Position numbers and translations under genes: made by a program. From the NCBI GenBank assembly GCA_944474755.1, contig OX104117.1, positions 60,131,522-60,195,521 on the forward strand: DNA of 64,000 nt, given 5' to 3'. Numbering within the stretch: the stretch's first letter is position 1; each line of letters starts with the position of its first letter. The notes below the pieces were generated by a model. The model was not told the origin of the DNA. It did not search any database and worked only from the letters and a program-made list of their open reading frames with translations. Shown piece after piece: positions 35,451-46,518 of this stretch. Source of the stretch: Limnoperna fortunei (Eukaryota; Mollusca; Bivalvia; Mytilida; Modiolidae).

Positions 35451-36130
35451 ATCTCGGAGGTAAGTGTATAGATGGACCAAAAATAGTCTGGGATCCTGAC
35501 TAAAAATTCTCAATACTGTTAGCGGACTTCCAGAAATACATCAATGTTTGCAGCATTCGGATTACCTCATAAATTACTTGAGTATTAACTGTAACTGACA
35601 TAATTCCGATACAAAGCATTATGACCTACTGTCCAGCGTCCAGTAGTGAAATTCAATAAAAAAACAGTTTGTCAACAAAACAAAAAAACGCGTTTATAGA
35701 TTCATCTCTCGTTTGTGGAAATAACTCTACGGGAAATGGTATAGTTTAACTAACTAAAAAACCGGAAAACAAGAAGCAGGTAGCAACTTTTGACATTTCC
35801 GACGCACAGCAATAATATTTTTATGTCGATGTAATGAATTACCCTTTAATTCTCTTATGATTGGGTGGTTTTATCATCTTCCCAAACGTTGATGTTTTTT
35901 GCGCTGTGATTGACGATGTGATATGAAAAAAATGAACTCATCTGATCTGATGATAGTGAGATTTGTATCACTTTTAACGCCTTATTCTCATCATTATGGA
36001 GTGCAAGGAAAACCTCTGCACAGCGAGTGCCTCTGCACTGTTTGAGAAATAATATGTACAGAATCAATCAGATCACCTCGGTTTTTTCAAGTTATCTCGG
36101 AGGTAAGTGTATGGATATGGACCAAAAATC
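35451..36130 (+). repeat. Direct repeat pair TCTCGGAGGTAAGTGTAT
   Basis: ATCTCGGAGGTAAGTGTATA at about 35451 and ATCTCGGAGGTAAGTGTATG at about 36093, both followed by GGACCAAAAAT. The 600 bp between them contain nothing else recognisable. Confidence 0.5.
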
Positions 36131-36597
36131 GGTCTTAATGCACGATTAATCTGTTTACATAGCACTGAAATTTTATTGCGAGGAAATTGATAACCCTTCT
36201 TTATTTAACAATAGTATGACATCCCAACACAACTAAAATATCCCATCACAACTAAAATTCGGATAGATCGTTGTAGTTTGTTTAAACTTAAATTTGATAA
36301 CTGCAAAAAATTCTTCCCAGACCACTTTTTGTTTACTAGTATTTGTTTTCAATCTAACGTAATCAGTAACAATTAGCTAACCGCTACCCACGAACCAATC
36401 AAATGAATGAACAAAAATGTAACAAACGAAGTCATGACTGATGGATTCATTGATAATGACTGAAAATAAATTGTTTAAAACGGAGGCAGAGAGATGTTCC
36501 GATTGGTAAGGAACATATGGAACAAAACCACAATTGTTGAAGACCTCTTTTTCCCTCTTTGTTTATATTAACATAAAATCATTAAAAAATTTCCACC

Positions 36598-36678
36598 GAT
36601 GCTTTTGTAATCCCATTTAATAGTCTGAAAGTGCCATACCACTTCCAGACTATTAAATGACATTCCAGAAGCATCGCC
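36598..36678. mobile_element. Short hairpin element
   Basis: The arm GATGCTTTTGTAATCCCATT then TAATAGTCTGAAAGTG pairs with ACTTCCAGACTATTAAATGA then CCAGAAGCATC. The loop is only about 7 bases. Confidence 0.75.
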
Positions 36679-38698
36679 GATTCTACCAAAGACTATAGTT
36701 TTGGAGATATTTGGATTCAATTGCACCTACCGTAAGCCTGTAAAACAGTACCATTTTCTCTTCATTATAACCAAATTTTCCAACTTTACCCCTCTCAATA
36801 AAATGGCTGTAACTTTCTTGCTTTTTAAGATATCTACAAAAAGTAAAACGTGTCAGAAAGTAGAAAGCTACATGTAATTTAGTCAATCTTTTTTGGGAAT
36901 TTTGACTTTTAACTACCTAAAATGTTAAAGAAATTTTAAATATTTGAAATAATTCAGAGAATAAATGACCAAAACATTCAAAATTCTATTTAAAGTATAA
37001 AGATTGTATTTAAAAAAAATCAACTTTTTAGAGAAAAAAAGGCCAATAACATTTAAAAAAAACTTTTTACATACCTGAGAAGCACAAAAAAGGTGGCAAA
37101 AAATATTTAATACACATACCTTACAATTGCCTCGGGTCAAGGGGAGACCAATAAACCTCCACAGGTTGTAAATTTCAAAGAAATTGCAAATAACTCATTA
37201 ATTAAAATTTCTATTGCTTAATTTATTGTAAATTGAAGATAAATTTCACAGAAATAAACATTTTAATGTTAACATGCGACTTTAACCAGCAAGTCTTTGG
37301 ATGTAGTGCTAAATTTAAGATAAGAATTATTAAAAAATTAAAAATCATAAATCTAGCTTGATAAATGAATATGTTTGGATTTGAACGGGTAAAATAATGA
37401 ATCACTTTCAATTTGAAATTAAATGGAAAAATAAGTTGTAACAAACCTGCAGTTCTGTGGCCCTGTCACCATTTCTGTGTTGATGCTGTAGGGCTACACC
37501 ATACACCAGCAAGCTTAGTATTGAAGATGTTTACCACTGGTTACAATCCTCTCATGAAAGTCTGTCTGACTGCAGAATAGGAAGGGTCTTCATGCTGGTA
37601 AATACAGGAAGGCTCGTGAATTGTTCAGAAGAAATGATTATACATCTAAAGCTCATGATAAAGATGCCAACACCTCATTCAATCACATGGACTCAAGTCA
37701 AGACTATATATAGAGGTCAATGAACACAGTCTAGATGTACATGGAATGACAGAGATGCCAAAAGGTTCTAATTAATACCATCTCACAATTCACTCCTCAG
37801 ATGGTAAATCCAGCAACTTGACAACAGAACAAGAAAAGAAGAGTGTACCTGGCACCTCGAGATTTGTTGACAGTGAATGTATGATCTACACACTTCATAC
37901 ACTACAGTCTACAAGCAGTACAGAGAGATGTTAGCTATATAAAGATAGCACTAAATACCTACAAATAGCTAAATACAGAAAAAAAGACCACTCAAGTAAA
38001 GTGTTGTGAGACTTCAAGAACACAAGACATTAGAATTCAGAGTTCAAGAAAGGACAGCTAGATCTGAACTGTACACAACAGTGATTGCTGCAAGGAGAAA
38101 CTACCCCGAGATCCTGCTGATTCCTGAGGCTCCAACACAAGATGGCCGACATTCACTCTTCCTGTTGTGGCTCAGATGCGAATCATCAGCATTCGAAAAA
38201 ATGAAATATCCTCTGCTGTATCATGTATGCCAATCTGTGCACGCATGTGCATCTGTCTCCTGGTTTCTGGCAGTTAACAATTTAAAACACCATAATTGCC
38301 ATTGGATTGGATGTGCAAGCTCCTTGCCAAATTAAGCCATCTCCTTAGAGCCCAATAGCACAGTTTTCCTCAACTTTATGGCTATATTTTTGAAAAAACC
38401 TCCACTTTTAAATCCTATAACTTTTTTCCATGGAAATGGGTATTTATTATGTCAACAAAAAGACGGGGTGGCCCATAGGAGACCCCTATTAGAAAATCAT
38501 GTAGAAAAGTAATAAATTTGAACCAAATTTTAAAAAGACCCTAAAAACAATAAAACTGTTAAATTTTCATATATGTCTTGTTTGTATTGTTTTTCATTGA
38601 AATTGACAAAAATTTTGCATTTAGGGCCAATTTAGAGTGAAAAGTCAAATCTTTACTCGCAACATTCGGGCTTCTAGGAACAAAATCACAATTAAGGA
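36679..38698. other. Unexplained region with one 109-codon frame
   Basis: The part 37450-38340 is less AT-rich than its surroundings and includes an open frame at 38006-38335 with a balanced composition (for example TTVIAARRNYPEILLIPEAP). No known domain or splice context. It may be a fragment of an unknown repeat or a decayed gene. Confidence 0.3.
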
Positions 38699-38841
38699 TT
38701 AACTACAAAAAATATTTTCTCCATCGAGGGATAACAAAATTTCCGTTTTGCACATTGTATAATCCGCGTAGCGGATTATATTAAATGTGGACAACGGAAA
38801 TTTTGTTATTCCTCGATGGAGAAAATATTTTTTGTAGTTAA
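38699..38841. mobile_element. Near-perfect 143-bp hairpin element
   Basis: Arms of about 70 bp: TTAACTACAAAAAATATTTT at the left edge and its complement at the right edge, running inward through CTCCATCGAGGGATAACAAA and AATTTCCG to a centre ATAATCCGCGTAGCGGATTAT. Only a few mismatches separate the arms. Confidence 0.85.
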
Positions 38842-39097
38842 TACTTATAAATAAATTCAAACAGTAGAATAAACTCAACAATTTTATTTTTGTAACTGGA
38901 CATTTTTGAAAAAAAAGATCAATACATAAACTGTTAGTTTTCCGTGGAGTAATATATGACGTCAAATGGCGCGTGTCTCCATGACAATCAAATTTGTTTT
39001 CCATCCTCTGATAGAAAATATTTTCCAGCCAATCAAAAGTCAGTATTCTCGCAAAATGTATTTTTTGGTTGAAGACCTCTTTTTTCCTCTTTGCTTA

Positions 39098-39260
39098 TTA
39101 TAGGATTAAACACCGTTTTCAATGGATTTATCGGTATATCAACAAGACCAACTCACTCACAAACAAATAAAAGTCCGAAGGACTTTTATGATATGTTTGT
39201 GTGAGTTGGTCTTGTTGATATACCGATAAATCCATTGAAAACGGTGTTTAATCCTTATAA
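39098..39260. mobile_element. Near-perfect 163-bp hairpin element
   Basis: The arms are about 75 bp and almost identical: TTATAGGATTAAACACCGTT outward, ACTCACTCACAAACAAATAA inward, centre AAAGTCCGAAGGACTTT. It would form a cruciform or a long RNA hairpin. The high arm identity suggests a young copy or ongoing arm correction. Confidence 0.85.
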
Positions 39261-41832
39261 TTCTTTAAAATTGCATTAAGAAATTAATTTATCTAACGTG
39301 TTTCTCAACTTCATATTTCTTGTGTATTTGGTAGCGGGATTGACTGAACGTATGAATATTTTGTTTATTTTTAAACGTACGATTATTTCCATTAACCATT
39401 TTCTGATTTTAATAAACACAATTTTTAGTTTTACATCAATCTGTAACCTTATTTTCTGTATCGAACACAAGGAAAGTTTTAAATTCATTAATGTTAAGGG
39501 GATGCAGGACACTTTCACTGAAAATAATTTGTCAATGAATTTTCTTTAAATTTGACAAATAGTTAGTTTTTTATACAAGTTATCATAATTCAAAATAAAA
39601 AATAGGGGTTTCAGAGCTTATTTTCGAGGGGTTGAGCACTGAAATTTTAAAATTTCATATAGATTATACAGAGTATAGGAAAAAAAAACACTAAAATAAA
39701 AGATTACAAAAATTCTGTCCAATGAAATTTTCTGAATTTTTGATATAATGTCAAGCAATTGGTTTACATTTTAGTGATGGAAAGAAAAATAGGAGTCTCT
39801 GAGTTACATTTTTGTCAATTGGGTAAAAACTAGTCAAAAAGTGCTTAAAAATGGTATTTTTTGTTCAAAATTACCTCCCTTGTTAAAAACTTCATTTTCA
39901 TTATTTTGCCAATACCAAACTCATTTATAAGCGGTCTTCGGATATAACATCATATAAGGAGCATTAAATTCAACGGTGAGATCGTTGAAAAGTTACGTTC
40001 GGATATTCTGTAGATTAACCATTTGTTATATAGATACGTTAACATGAAGATTGCGTAATTTAACGTTAAGTTAAAATGTAATTTGTATGTCTTCCAAAGG
40101 AAAGGTATTCCAATCTCTAGAAAAGGTTTACATGCGAATGTAATTTATTCTGCAATCGTCCGATTATACCAGCTTACATGCGTTGTCTTATTATTTGTAT
40201 GCGTATAACTGCCACTGGCAACGAAACGAGTTTTAGTCACGCCCACTTTAGGAACTAAATTTGTGTACTGAAGTTATATACTTTTTTTTACCATTTCTTC
40301 CAAATGTAAAGAAATCTGTTTTTGTTTTTTCTATACTAAAAACAACACTTCTAACATGCTAAATTTAATGTTTTATGTCGCAACCCTCTGCAATTTTCAG
40401 CCATTTTTCAGCTATATCACGGCGTCCAGTTTTTATGGGAGAGGAAGCCGGAGTACCCGGAGAAAACCCCCGACCTTCCTTTTCAATAAAGATTGGAGTC
40501 GAGTACACCCTCAATTTTATGTAAATAATCTTATAATATGGTCGTATATTTTATACTTCAGAGCATTAATTATTCGAGTGGTATACCACTGTCTGTATTT
40601 CATATGTGTGTATACGAGTCTAAAAAACTTGGAAAAAAAGACTAAGAAATTATGTTTTAAAAATTTTTAAAAAAGTTGTTGTTTTTGCATTGAACGAAGT
40701 TAATGACCATTTTGACTTTGACAAACTTCTCTTGTGATTTATTTTTAATAAAATACCTCCCATTTAGACTCTAATCTAATGTTAACTCTTCAAGTCACAT
40801 GATGACGCTTAAGCAAAACACTGAAATGGCTACCGGGAAGTGCAGACGACATTTAAAGTTATGTTCAGAGTGATTAATAATGAAAACTGATCATTCTGTT
40901 GCCAAGAGGGAAAGGTCTTAATACAAATGGCGGAAAATAAAAAGTGATAAAAGAAAAGTGCACTTGATTTTTAGAAGGATTTATTATTTAGAGTTCTACT
41001 ACATACGTCAACCTCGCCAGGTTTGGTTTTTTGGCTCTATGTATAAACACTCTGTATTAATGCACATGACAATCACCACTAAAAATAAACGAGCCATCGA
41101 AAACACCTTACCCTCGAAAACACCTTACGAGACCTTACGTCTATAAAGGGAGACAAATATAACATCGATTTTATATATGCATAAACGTACCATATTAGCG
41201 TATTGCCAGACTCTAATTTGAGAAAATCAGGTGTTATGATATCGTTAAAGACATATCGAAAAAGAGTCATCACTGCACTTTGATTTTAGGTATGTCTAGT
41301 TACCAAAATACGAGCAACACACATTTTACGGCCGCCATTTTGTATATAACGTTTTGTTTCAGCAGCCTATGATGCTTCTTTTACGAATCTGCAGAGTACA
41401 AAACAACAATATGCGCTAAAATTAGAATCTTCAGACAACAGTCTTAATCTTTACATATTCATCACGCCAACCACGTCTTCATTTATAGCACCATACGTGG
41501 ATGTCAAACTCGATTTTGAATAGAAATTATTTTTCAATAACCCCAGAGAATTTTAGTTAGACACTTGATTGATGTGTGTCTGACATGTAACATTTTCTAC
41601 GACTGAACTATAATTAAATAACTTTGTAGTTCTACAAAATTAAGGCCCTGATAACAGTTAAATTATAATCATTAAGATCAAACAGAAATTAAATTGTAAA
41701 GTTCAGAAAGGTTGCCTGACACTTGTTTTATTTGTATTGACTGTGAAAATGATTGGATTGTGGCATAAATCTCTCCCAGGTTAAGTTTAAAACTTCAGCT
41801 TGAAGCAGATTTCCATTCTTATTTATATTCAC
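39261..41832. other. No recognised gene; one SINE-T fragment
   Basis: Apart from the SINE-T piece at 40380-40515, only AT-rich sequence with accidental short frames. Confidence 0.5.
40380..40515 (-). mobile_element. SINE-T 3' fragment
   Basis: Minus-strand tail and body: CATTTTTCAGCTATATCACG, GGAAGCCGGAGTACCCGGAG, AAACCCCCGACCTTCC, GATTGGAGTCGAGTACACCC. The tRNA head is missing. Confidence 0.75.
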
Positions 41833-41991
41833 GTTTTCTGAAACCTCAGATCTCGAGAGTATCTAAACTATGTAATATCAGGCTAATTACACCTACAACA
41901 CCAGATTTTATACTACAGTTATATAACTCCATATGAATTAAGCTGATATTACATAGTTTAGACACTCTCGCGATCTTAGGTTTCTGAAAAC
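41833..41991. mobile_element. MITE with about 48-bp inverted repeats
   Basis: The left arm AAACCTCAGATCTCGAGAGT then ATCTAAACTATGTAATATCA pairs with TGATATTACATAGTTTAGAC then CGATCTTAGGTTT. About 60 bp of unpaired sequence separates the arms. Pairing extends outward into GTTTTCTG. Confidence 0.75.
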
Positions 41992-42203
41992 TTGTTGAGA
42001 ATCTTACGAATCAATGTTTGAGTTTAAATATATTTATCTTTCCTAATACATATATTTAACTTTATATCAATGAATGTTCCTATAAAAGTTCCTAGAGAAA
42101 TATGTTAACTATTATTACATGAATAGAATTTTGCATGTTTAAAACAACTTTCGGGTCACGATAAATCGCAACAGTACTAAAGTTAAAACAGGCTTAAACT
42201 GTC

Positions 42204-42269
42204 AAAACCAGGTCAATATTAGATTCCGCTTGACTACTGTGCAGCGGAATTCAATATTGACCTTGTTTT
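42204..42269. mobile_element. Short hairpin element
   Basis: AAAACCAGGTCAATATTAGA TTCCGCT pairs with AGCGGAATTCAATATTGACC TTGTTTT around a 12-base loop. A single-arm relative (CAGGTCGATATTGGATTCCG) lies at about 35086-35106. Confidence 0.75.
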
Positions 42270-42341
42270 TAAAATATTAAGTGTAAACAGCATTACAACA
42301 ATTACAAAATGTAAGCATCCTCTGATTTTTTTTATGAAGGT

Positions 42342-42420
42342 TTGATTGATTGATTGATTGGTTGTTGTTTAACGTCCAGCAAGCAATATTTCAGCTATAT
42401 TCAGGACGTTCTGATGAAGG
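42342..42420 (-). mobile_element. SINE 3' tail fragment with GATT repeat
   Basis: (GATT)n, then GTTGTTTAACGTCCAGCAAG and ATATTTCAGCTATATTCAGG: the minus-strand CAAT-tailed 3' end of SINE-G, without its body. Confidence 0.65.
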
Positions 42421-42468
42421 AAGATGATTGATTGTGTTCATGTAATAAAACAATTACTGACATTTAAT

Positions 42469-42566
42469 ACGACCGCTATCAGGATGTCTCAGCCCTCAAA
42501 ATTGTATATTCAAAATATATATATTTCTGGCTGATAAATCCTGATAGCAACCTATATACAAAAATG
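42469..42566. mobile_element. Hairpin element, TCAGGATTTATCAGCC family
   Basis: The left arm ACGACCGCTATCAGGATGTC is decayed; the right arm TGGCTGATAAATCCTGATAG then CAACCTATATAC is well kept. It is homologous to the 34871 element and followed by a direct duplication of about 180 bp. Confidence 0.65.
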
Positions 42567-42592
42567 TCATCAATTGTATAATATTGAGCGGT

Positions 42593-42935
42593 GTTTTGCA
42601 TATTTTTACGAATAGAGTCCAAAGTTGAAATTTCACTGTACGCAATACTCCAACGGACCACACTTCCTGTCGACTTTTGACAACTTTCCCTTTTATGAAT
42701 AAATGTAATTTATATATCAATGGATTTGCTTTAAATATTACTAAAGGAATATATTAACAAATTTTGATCAGAGTTTTGCATGTTTTTACAAATAGAGTCA
42801 AAAGTTGAAATTTTAATGTGCGTAATACTCCAATGAGCCACCACTTTTGACAACTTTTCCATTTGTAAATAAAATTAAGTTATATATTATTGAATTCTTT
42901 ATTAAATTTATTAGAGGAATATATTAACCACTTTT
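42593..42935 (+). repeat. Direct duplication of about 182 bp
   Basis: TTTTGCATATTTTTACGAAT and TTTTGCATGTTTTTACAAAT start two copies that share AGTTGAAATTT, AATACTCCAA and CTTTTGACAACTTT. A third, weaker trace is at 42060-42150. Confidence 0.65.
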
Positions 42936-43189
42936 GACTAGGTTCAATAAGTTAAACACAATTTAGTACCAAAGTTAAAAAATCAATTTTTGTAGAGAAA
43001 AAAAAACCCTTCCGGTCAAGTTTTAAATAATTTAAATTATTTAATATTTATTACGTAGAAATTGTCATTCTCTTTCAGAATCTGTTAAAATAACAACGAA
43101 ATCCGTTAAAAAAAAATAGCCAAAATATACTAAAAACCCCTTCCGGTTTTTCTACCCTTCAGCAGATTAAGGACTCCCGATAAAGCGTC

Positions 43190-43340
43190 GCCACGACCTC
43201 TAGCGTCTGTTTGTTCTTGTATTTTGTCCGTCTGTTTTTAAAACGTCTTTTATTAAAATTTTATGTCTGTTTTTGTTTTTTGTGTCTGTTTTTAGTTTAT
43301 CGTCTGTTTCTAAAATTTTGCCCGACTAGCTGCCCATAAG
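43190..43340 (+). repeat. GTCTGTTTTT-rich dispersed repeat, copy 1
   Basis: The words TATGTCTGTTTTTGTTTTTT, ATCGTCTGTTTCTAAAATT and TTGCCCGACTAGCTGCCCAT recur in the same order at 60455-60655. Confidence 0.7.
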
Positions 43341-43599
43341 AAAACGTTGTAACATTTACAATAACATACAATATATCTTGGCACTTTAATATGGCATGGA
43401 TTTACTGCATTAATAGTAAGGAATAGTCAAACATAAAATTATTCAGTGATGAAAACAAAAATAGGCATGTAAAAACTATCTTCAAAGCAAAACAGTGGTT
43501 CTGTCATGCAACAAACGGTATGTTCCCGTGAAACCATGCCGATGTGCATGTTACGTGGTTGCAGAATTGACATCATGAACAGATATAGCATGCCCTGCA

Positions 43600-43985
43600 G
43601 GGTAATTTGTGAAAAAATGTAGTATTAACAAAGAATTAAGAAGAACTACATGTATGTTCTATAAATTAAATTTAAATCAATATATTGATCTCAATAATCA
43701 AATTATTCATATGCACCAAATTTTGAATCCGAAATTGAAACTGATTCCAATTGTATGCGACTTTAAAAACTACGAACATATGGTCCACATTGGTCAAAGT
43801 TCCTCTAGTATAATATTTTAAATATACACGCATTTATCTAGCTGTTATTATCTTGTTTGTATTATGTAATGATATTCTCTATACTTTTTTGTCGTATTGT
43901 CATGTGTATTGTTTATTATGTAACAGTTTATGTTTGCTTTGACCCGTACGGGTTTAACTTTCGCAAATAAAGTATTTAATTAAAA
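43600..43985 (+). mobile_element. Possible LINE 3' end
   Basis: A 70-residue open frame (43609-43821) of unknown type precedes a trailer with the hairpin ACCCGTACGGGT and ends CGCAAATAAAGTATTTAATT. This resembles a short 3'-truncated retroelement end; the family is not identified. Confidence 0.4.
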
Positions 43986-44024
43986 ATTCCTGAGTCTGCA
44001 GGCAAGAGAAATATTCTAAATAGG

Positions 44025-44068
44025 GGTATTTTTCACTAATACACAAAATATCTTTCGTGAAAAATACC
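44025..44068. repeat. Small inverted repeat
   Basis: GGTATTTTTCAC (44025-44036) and GTGAAAAATACC (44057-44068), perfect 12-bp arms with a 20-base loop. May be a small foldback relic. Confidence 0.55.
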
Positions 44069-44118
44069 CATCCCAATATGATAATTTTTAATTACACCGA
44101 ATATGATGGTACATGTAT

Positions 44119-44284
44119 TTCCTGGATTCAGTTTCATAAAAATTCTCAAGTGGAGATTTTCCTCAAATCCTGGGGTTTTTACTCAAATTTGAACCTTCCA
44201 GCAATCTGATTGGCAAATATTTGAATTGAGAATGAATTGAGGAAATTCTCACATTTGAGATGTTTTATGAAATCGGACCCTGAT
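44119..44284. mobile_element. MITE with about 45-bp inverted repeats
   Basis: Left end TCCTGGATTCAGTTTCATAA then GGAGATTTTCCTCAA; right end TTGAGGAAATTCTCACATTT then TTTTATGAAATCGGACC. The middle carries CAATCTGATTGGC. Arms are moderately diverged. Confidence 0.7.
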
Positions 44285-45246
44285 CGCCAGCGTCCCAATA
44301 TCTTTATTCTTGGATCACAGCCGCCAGCAGCCGTGTTCAAGACATTTACTGTCAACAAACTCCAGTTGGCAAATACGTTTTTGCGTATCTGTTAATTTCG
44401 CCATTGTTAAGCTCCCTGGTGTCAACTTGTCATATAACATTCGATACAAAAATTCATCAACATGAACGATATATTTTCTCGTTTGTATTTGTCCTTTCAC
44501 CTGAATTAAAAGAAAAATGTCGCTCGCGAAAAAAGGGAAGTTACTTATCATCGGATTTAATGCTATTTAATTCGTGTTGACCCATTCAGTGATTGGTGAA
44601 GATTCTTACAAACCCTGTAATATGAAAAGTCAAGAAAACTCACGGCTATTTGGACATCGGGCATCGGAGAAGTAAAACCTCAGGTTACATTTTTTTTCTG
44701 GCAACAATAAAAATGACCCTTCGGAATAATGCTATATTTTTTCTTCGAATACATGCTGATGCTGTTTACACTAATGAAAAACTGAAAACAAGATAATTTA
44801 AAAAATAATTCGTCCATTTCTTCCATTCGAAAATCACGTGATAACAATGTAGAATGGAGTGTTATTTTGATCTTTACAAAAACCCAGATTTTGGGTAATT
44901 CTAGTTAGTGCTATGGAATAACTTTTCGAAAGCGTGAATATAACAATATTTTTTCTACTTTTTAACATGTAAGATTGATTTTTGGGAGTTCTTGAACCCG
45001 TTTTCTTCAAGTTTTGCATATTATTTTAACGTTGGACTTTGGACTCTAAAGTAAATCGACAGTGGAGCGTAGTAAAATTGATCATTAACTTTTGTACTAG
45101 TGCAATCAAAACAATACAAACGTGAAGAAAAAAATGTCATTAAGTGAAACTAACTAAACTGATTGAAAACAGCCGAAAAATTGTCGACTCTTCGGAATAC
45201 TACAATTATTTCTTGAAATTGCGACAAGTATTGACTTGAGTGTTAA

Positions 45247-46138
45247 GCGGATGGAATCCAACATTTAAAAAAGATTGGAGGGTTTGAAAAATGACTTTCT
45301 CGGTATCTGTGCTAGAGTACGCGCCCTTGAAAAAAGCAAAGACTTTGCCAGAAAGAGAGCGGAGTGTGAAACAAGTTGTCAAGGGGTTAGTAACTTGTTC
45401 GACAAAGCAAATAAACAAGTCACAACAAACACTAAAAACATTACCGAACATGATAGAAGAGTAGCTAAAATCGAAAAGTGTTTAAACATCGACCCGATTC
45501 TGAAGGAACCATCAGGCAGGGAACATGCAAATAATATCACTGTACTAACTCGACGAATCGTTATGTTCATATGAGAACGAAGAGCGTTCGAACTTCGCGA
45601 AATATATTCAGAAAATTGAGGAAACAATACTTGACCTACAGTGTCGATCAATGGAAAATAATCTCATTTTTACAAACATATTGGAAAATTCAGATGAGGA
45701 CACAGAAACAAAACTCAGAATATTCATCCACAACGAGCTAGGTATAGAACATTTTATAGACTTTGGAAACAGGTTTGAACGGTCTATCGAGTCCTATTGT
45801 CGCTAGATTCATTCACCACAAAGATCTACGTTTGGTACTTGAGAACGCCACTTGGCTCAAAAACACACACTATGAGATACACAAACAGTTCCCAAAGGAG
45901 ATTGAGGACAAAAGAAAAAAGCTCTACCCTGTTTAAAAGCATGCAAGACGTGAGCGTAAACATGCTGGTTAGGGATAAACTTTTCATCAATGGGGTACAA
46001 AATACTCCTGAAGCCGAGAATACCGTTGATGCACTCGTAGCTACACCAAAACGAAAAGAATATGAACGCCCATTTAAAAGAGAACGACAATCTGACTCTT
46101 CATCGCCGGACAAATATCGATTGAACGGGATGCACTAG
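45247..46138 (+). pseudogene. LINE ORF1 protein, frameshifted
   Basis: The translation across frames gives an N-terminal charged, coiled-coil-like stretch (LKNDFLGICARVRALEKS), then ILDLQCRSMENNLIFTNI, then PIVARFIHHKDLRLVLENA, then EIHKQFPKEIEDKRKKLYPV, and finally MLVRDKLFINGVQNTPEAEN. Family knowledge: this order (coiled coil, RRM-like domain, C-terminal domain with FPxEI..RRKxLYP and DKLFING) is that of the RNA-binding ORF1 proteins of animal LINEs. At least two frameshifts and several stops break it, so no product is expected. Confidence 0.8.
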
Positions 46139-46518
46139 GACAGCCCAGGGGCACACATTGACTTAAATGTAGACTGTAAAACATACTAATGATATTGATT
46201 GTATAGTAAACTCGTATGGTTTTGTAAATGAACTAGAAATCACTGAACCTAACGTGATACACACATTTGTTGAATTAGATTTATATTCACCTATCTATGA
46301 TGGCCATTCCTGCATTGTTGATTTTGAAAATGATTATGTTAACTGTTTGTATAGATACCTAAGTAATAATATAAATTATTTCCCTTATGTTTATCACACA
46401 AGCAATTGTTCAGCTGATCAAAACTTAATCAATTCTTAAAAGAAAGAATCTTTACCAAATGTGAAAGCATCTGCGCGACAATAATAAAGTCAATACAAAC
46501 CATTTTTTTACAATTATT

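Noticed and set aside
44315..44551. Minus-strand 78-codon frame ending KCLEHGCWRL
   Set aside because: No domain recognised and no neighbouring exon; left out as unsupported.
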